This document shows, piece after piece, positions 55,127 through 63,827 of a stretch of 64,000 bases of DNA. The DNA comes from Nitrosomonas sp. (GTDB lineage: Bacteria > Pseudomonadota > Gammaproteobacteria > Burkholderiales > Nitrosomonadaceae), in the NCBI GenBank assembly GCA_019635215.1, contig JAHBZZ010000004.1:62001-126000 (forward strand). Direction: 5' to 3'. The position numbers and the translations under genes were made by a program. Position 1 is the stretch's first letter; the number at the start of each line of letters is the position of its first letter. The notes beneath the pieces are model-generated. The model made no database searches. It was not told the origin of the DNA and saw only the letters and a program-made list of their open reading frames with translations.

Positions 55127-55897
55127 ATGCAGATTATAACGCTTAATGTCAATGGCGTGCGTGCCGCGGCCAGAAAAGGTTTTTTCCAATGGCTGCCAAC
55201 GCAGGCGGCGGATATTGTGTGTATCCAGGAACTCAAAGCGCAACGCTCCGACCTGGATCAGGAAATGAGCGCACCGACAGGTTATCATGGTTATTTTCAT
55301 TGTGCCCAAAAGAAAGGATACAGCGGTGTCGGCATTTATTGCCGCGACAAGCCGGATAATGTCGTTGAAGGGATCGGCATCGAAGAAATCGATCAGGAAG
55401 GCCGTTTCCTGCAGGCCGATTTTGGCGACCTGAGCGTGGTTTCACTGTATCTGCCCTCCGGTTCCAGCGGGGATCACCGGCAAGCGTCAAAATTCTTTTT
55501 TATGGAACATTTTTTTCCGATCCTACAGGCATTGATCGCCCAGGGCCGCCAGATCCTGTTGTGCGGTGATTGGAATATTGCACATCAGGAAATCGATTTG
55601 AAAAACTGGCGCGCGAATCAGAAAAATTCCGGTTTCCTGCCCGAAGAACGCGCATGGCTGACACGTGTTTTCGACGAGATCGGTTATGTCGATGTCTTCC
55701 GGAAGCTGAATCCCGATCCGGATCATTACACTTGGTGGTCAAACCGCGGCCAGGCCTGGGCCAAAAATGTCGGCTGGCGTATCGATTATCAGATCGCCAC
55801 CCCGGATATTGCCGACAAAGCCCGAAAAGCGGCAATTTACAAAGAATCCCGTTTCTCGGATCATGCACCATTAATCATCCACTACGATCATTCATAA
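55127..55897 (+). CDS. xthA: Exodeoxyribonuclease III (AP endonuclease)
   Basis: 256 residues of the endonuclease/exonuclease/phosphatase family. Active-site marks in order are LNVNGVRAA, CIQELKAQ (metal Glu), GVGIYCR, LCGDWNIAHQEIDLKNW (Asp/Asn), YTWWSNRGQAW, and the final SDHAPLIIHY histidine. It repairs abasic DNA sites. The stop overlaps the start of the transporter gene (TAATG). Confidence 0.95.
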   Translation: MQIITLNVNGVRAAARKGFFQWLPTQAADIVCIQELKAQRSDLDQEMSAPTGYHGYFHCAQKKGYSGVGIYCRDKPDNVVEGIGIEEIDQEGRFLQADFGDLSVVSLYLPSGSSGDHRQASKFFFMEHFFPILQALIAQGRQILLCGDWNIAHQEIDLKNWRANQKNSGFLPEERAWLTRVFDEIGYVDVFRKLNPDPDHYTWWSNRGQAWAKNVGWRIDYQIATPDIADKARKAAIYKESRFSDHAPLIIHYDHS

Positions 55898-57297
55898 TGA
55901 AGATTGCCGCTGGTTCAAGCTGGTTCAAGACGCTCGGTATTTATACACATCCGCGTGTTCTGGGTATGTTATCGCTGGGTTTTTCGGCAGGACTGCCGTT
56001 GCTGCTCATTCTTGGCACATTGTCATTCTGGCTGCGCGAGGCGGGAATCGATCGGACAACCATTGGCCATTTGAGCTGGATCGGGCTTGCCTATAGTTTC
56101 AAATGGCTGTGGTCGCCATTGGTCGATCGTATGCCGCTACCGGTGCTGACGCGCGTGTTCGGACGGCGGCGAGCCTGGCTGCTATTGTCGCAGATCGTTA
56201 TCGCGCTGGCGTTGATCGGTATGGCCAGCACCGATCCTGTCGTCAATCTTTCCCACATGGTTTTTTTCGCACTGGCGGTCGCCTTCGCTTCCGCAACGCA
56301 GGATATCGCACTTGATGCATATCGCATTGAAGCCGTTGCACTGGAACTGCAAGGCGCCATGGCGGCAACCTATCAGGCCGGTTACCGTGCGGCCATGATT
56401 CTGGCGTCGGCAGGCGTTTTATGGATTGCCGCATCGGTGGATACGTCCGCCGCAACGTACGATTACCTGCCCTGGCGTTTTGCGTATCTGGTTATGGCAG
56501 GCTGCATGAGCGTCGGTATTATTACGACGCTGATTATCCGCGAGCCGGATGTTCCGTTTAACACGCTGCTTTCGGAAAATGAGCACTATGCCCGGCATGC
56601 GATTGCCCGGTGGGACCTGCATCCCCGTCTGGCACATTTTCTGGTATGGCTGTATGGCGCTTTGATTGCGCCGTTCAGGGATTTTATCGTGCGCCATGGC
56701 AAGCAGGCGCTGCTCATTCTCGCGCTGATCGCACTATACCGCATTTCCGACGTGGTGATGGGAGTCATGAGCAATCCGTTCTATGTCGACATGGGCTATA
56801 CCAAAGAGGAAGTGGCTACTGTCTCAAAAGTCTATGGCGTATTGATGACTATACTGGGTGCGGCGATTGGCGGTCTTTTGATCGCCAGGATCGGCATTAT
56901 GCGGACATTGTTCATCGGTGCCGTACTGTCGGCAGCCACCAATCTGTTGTTTGTCTGGCTGGCCGGACGCGGACACGATGTCAGCGGTCTGGTGTTTACC
57001 ATTTCAGCCGACAACCTGTCGGCCGGTATCGCATCCAGCGCATTCATCGCCTATCTTTCCGGGCTGACGAATACAGCCTATTCAGCTACGCAATATGCGC
57101 TGTTCAGTTCGGTAATGCTGTTGCTGCCAAAATTTGTCGCGGGTTTCAGCGGTCAGTTTGTCGATGCGTATGGTTATGAAAGTTTTTTCATCGCGACGGC
57201 ACTGATCGGAATACCCGTACTGTTTCTGGTCAGGCTGGCCGGTAAGGCGACATTTCAATCGTCGCTGGCCGAAAATAACACCGATACCCGAAGGTAA
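55897..57297 (+). CDS. AmpG-like MFS transporter (muropeptide permease family)
   Basis: 466 residues with about 12-14 membrane helices. The start ATG 55897 overlaps the xthA stop; a longer frame to 55570 lies inside xthA and is rejected. AmpG marks are MLSLGFSAGLPLLLILGTLS, KWLWSPLVDRMPLP, FGRRRAWLL, and FASATQDIALDAYRIE, which is the family hallmark. AmpG imports anhydro-muropeptides for cell-wall recycling. Substrate not proven. Located 1.4 kb or more from other cell-wall genes; coupled to xthA only by overlap. Confidence 0.85.
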   Translation: MKIAAGSSWFKTLGIYTHPRVLGMLSLGFSAGLPLLLILGTLSFWLREAGIDRTTIGHLSWIGLAYSFKWLWSPLVDRMPLPVLTRVFGRRRAWLLLSQIVIALALIGMASTDPVVNLSHMVFFALAVAFASATQDIALDAYRIEAVALELQGAMAATYQAGYRAAMILASAGVLWIAASVDTSAATYDYLPWRFAYLVMAGCMSVGIITTLIIREPDVPFNTLLSENEHYARHAIARWDLHPRLAHFLVWLYGALIAPFRDFIVRHGKQALLILALIALYRISDVVMGVMSNPFYVDMGYTKEEVATVSKVYGVLMTILGAAIGGLLIARIGIMRTLFIGAVLSAATNLLFVWLAGRGHDVSGLVFTISADNLSAGIASSAFIAYLSGLTNTAYSATQYALFSSVMLLLPKFVAGFSGQFVDAYGYESFFIATALIGIPVLFLVRLAGKATFQSSLAENNTDTRR

Positions 57298-57328
57298 CAG
57301 CGGTCCTGATTCAGGAAATACAGCGCAA

Positions 57329-58162
57329 TCAGCTTGCCTGCGCCAACACCTGTTCTATTTGTCGTTTGATATACTGAAACGATGCTGAGATTTGGTCTGA
57401 AAGATACACGGCTTGCTGCCAGTCATTTTTTGTACCAGCCATTTCAAGACCATCGCAAAGATCGGCAAAATGATAAGCACCCATGGTCCGGGCAGAAGAT
57501 TTTAATTTATGACCCAGGCTCCCCATTGATTTGATATCACAGTGCGTTTTTGCTGTTTCAAGCTCGATTAATGCTGCTTCGGTAACCTGTATAAATTTCC
57601 GGCTGAATTTACGTACCAATTCAGTATCGCTATTAAATACATGCTTCAGTGCACTGATATTGACGAAATAGGGACTGTTGTTATCATCCATCTGGTCTTG
57701 ATCGATTACCTGCGATGGGTTTTTATCCGATAACCATTTCACAAGCACCCGGTACATTTGATATTGATTAATCGGTTTTGCGATAAAATCATTCATACCT
57801 GCGGTCAAACAACGTTTACGATTTTCCTGTGAGACATTTGCAGTCATTGCAACAATAGGGAGATGCCTGAATTTCAATGTATCACGAAGATGACGTGTGG
57901 TTTCATAGCCATTCATAACAGGCATTTGAATGTCCATAATGACAAGATCGTATAATCCCGCAGTTATTTTTTCCAAAGCCTGTTGGCCATTGTCTACACA
58001 AGTTATTTTGCAACTAACCATCTCTAAAAAATGCCTGGCGATCATCTGATTGGCAGGGTTATCTTCAATTAACAGGATGTTTGTTCCATTTAATAACAGT
58101 TTGATCGATGCATATTCCTCCATGGGGACTACATTCCTTTGGGCTTGAATCGTTGACTTCAA
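57329..58162 (-). CDS. Response-regulator receiver + HPt protein coupled to the Rh channel
   Basis: 277 residues. Receiver domain at about 28-145: NILLIEDNPANQMIA (acidic pocket), LVIMDIQMPVMNGYE (phospho-Asp in VIMD), AMTANVS (Thr) and FIAKPINQYQM (Lys). A linker leads to an HPt domain at about 175-265 with the phospho-histidine in SLGHKLKSSARTMGA. It has no kinase or output domain, so it looks like a phosphorelay intermediate. Its ATG overlaps the TGA of the Rh gene by four bases, which means tight co-expression. The cognate kinase is not in the window. Confidence 0.9.
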   Translation of the reverse strand: MKSTIQAQRNVVPMEEYASIKLLLNGTNILLIEDNPANQMIARHFLEMVSCKITCVDNGQQALEKITAGLYDLVIMDIQMPVMNGYETTRHLRDTLKFRHLPIVAMTANVSQENRKRCLTAGMNDFIAKPINQYQMYRVLVKWLSDKNPSQVIDQDQMDDNNSPYFVNISALKHVFNSDTELVRKFSRKFIQVTEAALIELETAKTHCDIKSMGSLGHKLKSSARTMGAYHFADLCDGLEMAGTKNDWQQAVYLSDQISASFQYIKRQIEQVLAQAS

Positions 58163-59541
58163 GGTTCCGGTTGTTGCTTCGATTCAGATTGCGCTTCTCT
58201 AATTTCCTGTTCCAGTTTTTCTATCTGGGATTCCAGGCCTGCGATCATATTGTCGGATGCAGGTGCTTTTAATGTATCCTGTGATTGCATTGCAAGCAGA
58301 GTAACTTTGTTTTCCAATGTTACGATGCGTTCGAGCAACGCATCGGTTTTATCGGTTTTCTGTGTAATTTCAGGTCCGGCCGTATGCGTAAACTCGACGC
58401 TGTCTTCATAAGGTTCACGCGTGGTGCCGGTGATCCTGATTATAAAGCCGGATACAAGACCGCCCACGATCGCGATACCCAAAGAAATACCGATGCCGGT
58501 TAATTGTGCAGTGGCTATATCCGGCACTACCAGCAGCGCGCTGAATCCACCCAAAAGCCCGGGCATGCCGTGCAGGTTATGGACACCGCACGTGTCTATA
58601 AGATGAAGTCGGCGTTCCAGCCAAGGCAGCAGAAATACATAGCCCAGAACAGATATAGCACCCGCCAGGAGCCCAATTCCAAACGCGCCCATCGGAGAAA
58701 CCACATCGCATACTGATCCTATACCAACACCGCCGGCCAGAGCAGCATTGGCCATATCCACCATGGAGGTCTTGCCGCCATTCAGTTTATAACTCAGGAA
58801 ATAGGTCGCAATTGTCGCACCCGACAGCGCCAGCAGCGTATTGGCAACGGTTCTCGGCATATCCTCGAGTGGAGCCAGCGCTGTCGCAAAGCTCGGCCAG
58901 AAAAGCCATAAAACCATGGAACCCAGCATCGCGAAGCGATCGGAAGTGGGATCCGATTCGATCGGTTTGCTGCGTTGATACTGCGTAGTCAATACAATGG
59001 ACATCGCCAGCCCGAAATAAGCACCAAACGCATGGATGACGACCGATCCCGCCGTATCCTGAAAGCCTATTGTCAAACCGAAAGCATTATCCAGAACAAT
59101 CCACTCGTTGAGCAAATAAAGCGGTACTAATAAAAGTGCCAGCAGAGCATACTGAAATACGCGCAGCCGTCCAAGTACGGCACCCATCGCAATTAAGGCT
59201 GTGGCCACCGACAATTCGGCAAATAAAATAGCATCCAGAGTATGCGGTGATAATGTGTGCCCGAAAATTCCGTTGGCACGTAATGCAATATAGAGCGGCA
59301 GCCCGACGGCCACAACGAGATACGTGCCCGTTACCGCGCCAAAGCCATAACGGCGGATAAAAACCATTAAAAAGCCGAAACCGATCAACAGCATGGCGAG
59401 GATATGGATCATATAATTATATTGCGCAACTGTTCGCGCTTCATTTATAACCACCATATCTTCTGCGCTGGCCCAGCAACTGAATCCCAGTAAAAACAAA
59501 CTTACCGTTCCCAGCAGTATTGGGTTATGGCACCTATTCAT
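58159..59541 (-). CDS. Rh-family ammonia/CO2 channel (Rh50) with C-terminal coiled coil
   Basis: 460 residues from the second ATG (59541), since AAGGAA lies 6 bases before it and directly abuts the first ATG. A signal peptide (ending SCWASA) and about 11 helices follow. The Rh type, rather than Amt, is shown by VVIHAFGAYFGLA and by IDTCGVHNLHGMPGLLGG, which carry the two pore histidines. NKR signature positions such as SMVDMANAALAGGV are present. After the channel, about 60 residues form a heptad-like coiled coil (LLERIVTLENKVTLL, AGLESQIEKLEQEI). Nitrosomonas Rh50 conducts ammonia. It is translationally coupled to a REC-HPt gene. The coiled coil could tie the channel to signalling. Confidence 0.9.
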   Translation of the reverse strand: MNRCHNPILLGTVSLFLLGFSCWASAEDMVVINEARTVAQYNYMIHILAMLLIGFGFLMVFIRRYGFGAVTGTYLVVAVGLPLYIALRANGIFGHTLSPHTLDAILFAELSVATALIAMGAVLGRLRVFQYALLALLLVPLYLLNEWIVLDNAFGLTIGFQDTAGSVVIHAFGAYFGLAMSIVLTTQYQRSKPIESDPTSDRFAMLGSMVLWLFWPSFATALAPLEDMPRTVANTLLALSGATIATYFLSYKLNGGKTSMVDMANAALAGGVGIGSVCDVVSPMGAFGIGLLAGAISVLGYVFLLPWLERRLHLIDTCGVHNLHGMPGLLGGFSALLVVPDIATAQLTGIGISLGIAIVGGLVSGFIIRITGTTREPYEDSVEFTHTAGPEITQKTDKTDALLERIVTLENKVTLLAMQSQDTLKAPASDNMIAGLESQIEKLEQEIREAQSESKQQPEP

Positions 59542-59547
59542 ATGCAT

Positions 59548-59909
59548 TTCCTTATAGTGTTAACCTATAGAATCATCCCCGCTACGAAGGATGTCTTGAA
59601 AGAAAAATACGATTGCTGTATTCAATCAAAGCAATTCCCTGCCTAGAGAGTGTGAACGCAATTTCCTATTAAAACAATAGCGCCCATAACGAATTTGATG
59701 GAATTAAATGTAATATGCGCGGTGCGTTTTGAAGTGATTCGGAAAGAAGAGAAAACAGAAGATTAAAATAACGGCTAAAACATTTTTTAATGAAATAGGG
59801 CTATACTTACTTCAATACGGTTTCAGTACAACCCTATTTGAATAAAAATTCAACACATTTTTTCCAATAAAACAAGGATTATAAAGGAATCTTTTTACCT
59901 GATAAAAAA
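59548..59909. other. Gap upstream of the Rh gene, no gene seen
   Basis: 362 AT-rich bases containing the Rh promoter and the 3' end region of the small acidic gene. I see no RNA gene or palindrome strong enough to call. Confidence 0.4.
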
Positions 59910-60074
59910 TCAATACCTTCCGATTATTTGTCGCTGGATATCCTTATCGTCAAAATAATTGTCGTCATCGGCAAATTCCATTTCGTCGATAATTCTTACC
60001 ACACGGCTATCCTCGAAAAGATCTTCAACAACGCAATCGTCGTCAAATTCGTCAAAAGAAAATTCAATTTTCAT
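59910..60074 (-). CDS. Small acidic protein, 54 residues, unknown function
   Basis: A perfect AAGGAGGTG ribosome site lies 7 bases before ATG 60074. The product begins MKIEFSFDEFDDDC and is extremely acidic (about 19 Asp/Glu), with clusters such as DDDNYFDDKD and a C-terminal QRQIIGRY. It has no signal peptide and one cysteine. I do not recognise it. The strong ribosome site and biased composition argue that it is real despite its size. It lies between the Rh gene and the Crp-type regulator and next to a palindromic repeat. It could be a DNA-mimic or a partner of a basic protein, which is speculation. Confidence 0.6.
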   Translation of the reverse strand: MKIEFSFDEFDDDCVVEDLFEDSRVVRIIDEMEFADDDNYFDDKDIQRQIIGRY

Positions 60075-60174
60075 TTGAAACACCTCCTTGAGTAAACTAG
60101 GAAATCCTATTAGACAATAATTAGCGTATCAGCAAAAGCGAAGAAAGTTAGTGATTTATCCCACAATTCTCGCT

Positions 60175-60326
60175 TTAGCAGACTGTTGAAAAATGTGTTC
60201 AAGGCAATCGATGCAAGGCAAAAAAGGATAAAAAAGCCGAACATACTTTGAAATATGCGCTGTATTCCGAGTTTGATTTTAATCGCGGCAATGCGCCTCA
60301 CAGTAAGATTCTGAATAGGTTCTTAG
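60175..60326. repeat. Palindromic small repeat upstream of the Crp-type gene
   Basis: About 150 bases starting TTAGCAGACTGTTGAAAAAT and ending AGATTCTGAATAGGTTCTTA. The middle has ATGCAAGGCAAAAAAG, a central CATACTTTGAAATATG palindrome and GTTTGATTTTAATCGCGGCAAT. It is a diverged relative of the copy at 61157-61305 with the same order of blocks. Confidence 0.75.
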
Positions 60327-60396
60327 AAATATAATCCTATGCTAGTATTAAATTTAAAGGCTTTGCCAATAACATATAAAATAATCGGGGAGAGAA

Positions 60397-61122
60397 ATGA
60401 TGGCTATATTGCGTCAGATTTCAACGGACAGGGCATGCGCAATGCTTTCAACGATAAGGGAATTTCAGAATTTGCCCGTTCCTGATCTGGAAGAAGTCAC
60501 CAGGGCATGCAATTGGCATCGCTACGAAGAAGATGAAGAGATTATTCACTTCCAGGATAAATCCAACAGCGTCTTTTTTATTGCTCAGGGTGACATACGG
60601 GTCACTTATCATGCGTTATCCGGACATGAAGTCATCTTATGCGATCTGAGAACCGGAGAAATGTTTGGCGAATTGACCGCAATCGATGGACAATCCCGTT
60701 CTGCGACAGTGATCGCCAAAAACAGCGTACTCCTGGCCTCCATGACAGCCGTCGATTTCAAGAATGTCATTTTTGCCAACCAGCATGTGGCCGAAGCCAT
60801 TCTCAAGCGACTTGCAGGCGAAGTACGCAGATTAACCGAACGTGTGTACGATTTCAGTACGCTGACCGTCAGTAACCGCATACAGGCCGAGTTGCTGCGC
60901 CTGGCAAAAAACCATATGACAGGACCCAATATCGCTGTGGTTTCTCCGGCGCCGACGCATTTCGATATCGCCAATCTGGTCAGCACGCACCGCGAGGCCG
61001 TAACACGCGAGCTCAGTCATTTAACCCGTAATAATCTGATTCTGCGCAAAGGGCATGATTTGCATATTCTCGACGTGTCCAGACTGGCGGACATGGTCAA
61101 TATGGTGCGCGGCAGTAGCTGA
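60397..61122 (+). CDS. Crp/Fnr-family transcription regulator
   Basis: 241 residues. The N-terminal cyclic-nucleotide-binding fold shows VFFIAQGDIRVTYHALSGHE and GEMFGELTAIDGQSRSATVI, where the phosphate cassette is close to that of CRP. The C-terminal winged helix has FDIANLVSTHREAVTRELSHL as the recognition region. No cysteine cluster for an Fe-S centre is present, so it is CRP-like rather than FNR-like, and the ligand is unknown. It is convergent with the porin gene across a palindromic repeat. The spacing from GGGGAG favours ATG 60397. Confidence 0.9.
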   Translation: MMAILRQISTDRACAMLSTIREFQNLPVPDLEEVTRACNWHRYEEDEEIIHFQDKSNSVFFIAQGDIRVTYHALSGHEVILCDLRTGEMFGELTAIDGQSRSATVIAKNSVLLASMTAVDFKNVIFANQHVAEAILKRLAGEVRRLTERVYDFSTLTVSNRIQAELLRLAKNHMTGPNIAVVSPAPTHFDIANLVSTHREAVTRELSHLTRNNLILRKGHDLHILDVSRLADMVNMVRGSS

Positions 61123-61156
61123 ATAAGACCGGGGTGTTTCTCGTCGCTGTCTGATC

Positions 61157-61305
61157 TTAGAACCTGTTCAAGATCTCGATCAAGGGGTGCAGTGCAAGGC
61201 AAAATTGAGCGAAGAAGCGGAGCATACTTGAAGTATGTGAGCATTCTGAGCTCGATTTTAACGCAGCAATGCTGCCCTTCAGTGAGACCTTGAACAGGTT
61301 CTTAA
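61157..61305. repeat. Full copy of the palindromic repeat, between convergent Crp and porin genes
   Basis: 149 bases with near-perfect inverted ends: TTAGAACCTGTTCAAGATCT at the left, and the complement of the right end reads TTAAGAACCTGTTCAAGGTC. The centre holds CATACTTGAAGTATG, so the whole element can fold into one long hairpin. The TAA stop of the porin gene lies in its right end. It may also work as a two-way terminator. Confidence 0.85.
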
Positions 61306-62810
61306 AACGTCAAATCCCACTGCAACCAGAACCGCTGATCCGATTGATTCTGCACAACCAGATTGCTGACCTGGAAATTCACTTTGTTGGCATGACCATT
61401 AAAGAAATAAGTCATAATGCCACTGAATTCCTCCTGCATGTCATTTTTCATACGGGTATTCGGATCAACAAATGCATATCGCCCGGCAAATTCCAGATTC
61501 CTGGGTATTATTGGAAAAATATAGTGGGGAAAATAACCAGCCTGAACCAGGCCACCCATAAGATGGATTTTTCTTGCCGGATCGCCCTGGACTCTGAACG
61601 TGTCGATCACTTCTTTCCAGTGCAATTCATGCTGCAATGAAAAACCCTGCCATTTGAAGCGCACTTCTTCCACCATTTGATTAATGCGATACTGCCCGTC
61701 TTGTCCGAGGGGAAAACCGGGGAGGTTACGGCAGCTCCCACTGTCGGTTTGAAACGCAGTGCATTTGCTGCGATTTGTCGCCGCTGCAAATGCAAAATTA
61801 AGCGCCGGTTTTTCATGGAACTCGGTATCGGATTGTGAGAACGGCATTTCTCCACCCAACGCATTCCATTGCACGCGCCCTGAGTACATCATGTGGCTAT
61901 CGTCATTGTTGTTTTCGCCAACACCCAGACCGCTGAAAACACCGGCAGCATAACTCATGTCATACCAGGTGCCGGGAAACACATTACCGAACAATTGTAC
62001 GCCCTGCTGCCGGTCTACGGTAAAAATGTCAGTGACAATGGAACGATTGGCGAACTGCTGGTTACCGGAAGACGTCACACGTTCGTCGTTGTAAATTACC
62101 TTACCACGGCCAAACCATATTTTGGCCCATGGATATTTGTCCACGGTCAGCGTTAAATCGCGCAATACGGGCTGAGACCAGTCATATTGCAGATAATATT
62201 TCAGCCACGGCCAATAGGCGTGACCTCTGAGCCGGGTTCTTGCGCGGCGGATCCTGAACGAACTTTCGTCACGCTCCAGATCTTCAATTGAACGCGGATC
62301 GCTGTCAAAAGGATTGGAATAGCGGACTTGTATCCTGTTCTGAATCGCGAGCGAGAATTTGTCATTATCGGTTCGGAATTCAAACCCGTTCTTGCCGTAA
62401 CTCAGGTTCGCAAAATTATCCGGCAAATCAGATTTAGGTTTCGTGTCGACGGATTCAGATTCTTTTGCATGCCCGGCAACCGTGGTTTCTTCGATTTTGA
62501 TCGTTTCCGTCTTGCCGAGGATGGGGACTAAAACGGGTACAGATTCGGGACTGGGGCTAAGATTGGAATCAGCAGGCGCTGCAACTGTAGCGGTGGCTCC
62601 GGTTGATTGCAGCTTTTCAAGCCGCTCCAGTTTTTCGTCAAGTTCCTTCAATTTGGCATCCAGGCGTTCTTCGATAGCCAGGAGTTCTTGTTTATAACGT
62701 TCAGGATCTTTGGTTTCTGCTGCTGCAAAAGCGATCGGAGCCATTCCAAGTAGCAAAAAAATGGCTGAAGCTATTAATTGAAAGATGGAATAATTACGCA
62801 CGAACTGCAA
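61302..62810 (-). CDS. Outer-membrane porin of the OprO/OprP (phosphate-selective) type
   Basis: 502 residues. A signal peptide (ending IAFAA) is followed by a periplasmic coiled coil (about 35-70, LLAIEERLDAKLKELDEKLE) and a Pro/Ser/Val-rich linker. The beta-barrel from about 150 has FSLAIQNRIQVRYSNPF, FRIRRARTRLRGHAYWPW and YYLQYDWSQPV, the Porin_O_P pattern, and it ends in the outer-membrane signature FWLQWDLTF with terminal phenylalanine. The coiled coil probably reaches the peptidoglycan. The substrate is not certain; an anion is typical. The stop codon lies inside a palindromic repeat. Confidence 0.85.
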   Translation of the reverse strand: MQFVRNYSIFQLIASAIFLLLGMAPIAFAAAETKDPERYKQELLAIEERLDAKLKELDEKLERLEKLQSTGATATVAAPADSNLSPSPESVPVLVPILGKTETIKIEETTVAGHAKESESVDTKPKSDLPDNFANLSYGKNGFEFRTDNDKFSLAIQNRIQVRYSNPFDSDPRSIEDLERDESSFRIRRARTRLRGHAYWPWLKYYLQYDWSQPVLRDLTLTVDKYPWAKIWFGRGKVIYNDERVTSSGNQQFANRSIVTDIFTVDRQQGVQLFGNVFPGTWYDMSYAAGVFSGLGVGENNNDDSHMMYSGRVQWNALGGEMPFSQSDTEFHEKPALNFAFAAATNRSKCTAFQTDSGSCRNLPGFPLGQDGQYRINQMVEEVRFKWQGFSLQHELHWKEVIDTFRVQGDPARKIHLMGGLVQAGYFPHYIFPIIPRNLEFAGRYAFVDPNTRMKNDMQEEFSGIMTYFFNGHANKVNFQVSNLVVQNQSDQRFWLQWDLTF

Positions 62811-62964
62811 ATGGTCTTTTTCAAAAATGCCAATTATTACAGTTTTGTTACAAAATGACGATCAATTTGCGATTTCATCGTCAATGTTATACACGATTAA
62901 ATGAGCCACTGCATATTTTTTGAAAAATTCCGATTTGGGAAAATTATATTGAAACAGAAACTAA

Positions 62965-62992
62965 AATGGCCGGGTGTATGCACTCGGCCATT
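62965..62992 (-). terminator. Rho-independent terminator of the nitrosocyanin gene
   Basis: On the minus strand a stem of 11 pairs (AATGGCCGAGT with ACCCGGCCATT, one G-T pair) closes on a 6-base loop. It is followed by TTTTAGTTTCTGTTTC. It lies about 50 bases after the nitrosocyanin stop. Confidence 0.8.
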
Positions 62993-63042
62993 GTACAACT
63001 ATTCAAAGACTTATCGTCAAAAAATATGATTCTCAAGTCATT

Positions 63043-63456
63043 TTAATCAATCACATTCAAAGTGCCGGGCAAATGAATGTTTTTAGGATGCAGTTGGCAC
63101 CAAATGGTAAATGCACCTGCTTTATCAGCAACAAATGAAATTGTTTTGGTTTCACCGGCTTTGATGACTTCCTGAATACCATACTCATCAATCGAAAAAC
63201 CTTCGCTGATAGGTGATTTGTTCTCGACAACGATTTTCACTTTAGAGCCTTTATGAACCGCAATAGCTTCTGGCTCATTCAACACATTGAATGCACGAAT
63301 ATTTTTTACTGTAACACCTTCAACATTCAACTCGGGAATTGTGGTGTCATACGCGTTCATGATTACTTTGAAATTTTTTTCATCCGCCTGTACAGCACCG
63401 ACAGTAAGTAATAATCCAGCGACTAAGCCAGCACTCATTAATTTTGATACTTTCAT
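63043..63456 (-). CDS. ncyA: Nitrosocyanin (red copper protein of ammonia oxidisers)
   Basis: 137 residues from ATG 63456, after AGAGGAAAAG; the longer frame from 63492 has no ribosome site. A signal peptide ends at AVQA. The mature part is a cupredoxin. The copper ligands of nitrosocyanin are all present: Glu in [11 protein letters not shown], and Cys, His and His in [13 protein letters not shown]. The stretch [19 protein letters not shown] is nearly the same as I recall for the N. europaea protein. Nitrosocyanin is a periplasmic trimer, abundant in ammonia oxidisers; its exact job in ammonia or nitric oxide metabolism is unsettled. A hairpin terminator follows. It is transcribed alone. Confidence 0.95.
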   Translation of the reverse strand: MKVSKLMSAGLVAGLLLTVGAVQADEKNFKVIMNAYDTTIPELNVEGVTVKNIRAFNVLNEPEAIAVHKGSKVKIVVENKSPISEGFSIDEYGIQEVIKAGETKTISFVADKAGAFTIWCQLHPKNIHLPGTLNVID

Positions 63457-63827
63457 TGATCTTTTCCTCTTTAATAAAATTTTTCTCTTCAATATTGACT
63501 GACAGTGAAAACCCGGAACAAACAGGTTTATCGTTCCATTCTTCGCTGACCCAACAGATTATAATTCCAGTCGTATGGATGTACAACATGCATTATCTTA
63601 GCCGGTACGTCACAAATATGGCATTTTATTCAGGTGATTGCTTTTGTGACATACCGATATTGAAAATGTATGTTTTTCAAGTCAAAGTATCCGGTCCGAT
63701 TTAATCGCAGAGTTATTGCAGTATTCTGTGAGATTTCAAAATCAACTGGATTGCCGCGCAAAGACAATCCATACGATTCAGCCCACAGTGTGTATAATCT
63801 AAAGATAGATACTTTCAGTATTTTGCA
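63457..63827. other. Divergent gap between nitrosocyanin and pcnB (371 bases)
   Basis: AT-rich; it must hold the strong nitrosocyanin promoter and the pcnB promoter. I see no gene, tRNA or clear operator. Confidence 0.4.

Noticed and set aside
55570-55896. Longer start for the AmpG-like transporter
   Set aside because: The extra 109 codons lie within xthA in another frame. The TAATG overlap and the membrane-protein start at 55897 are convincing.
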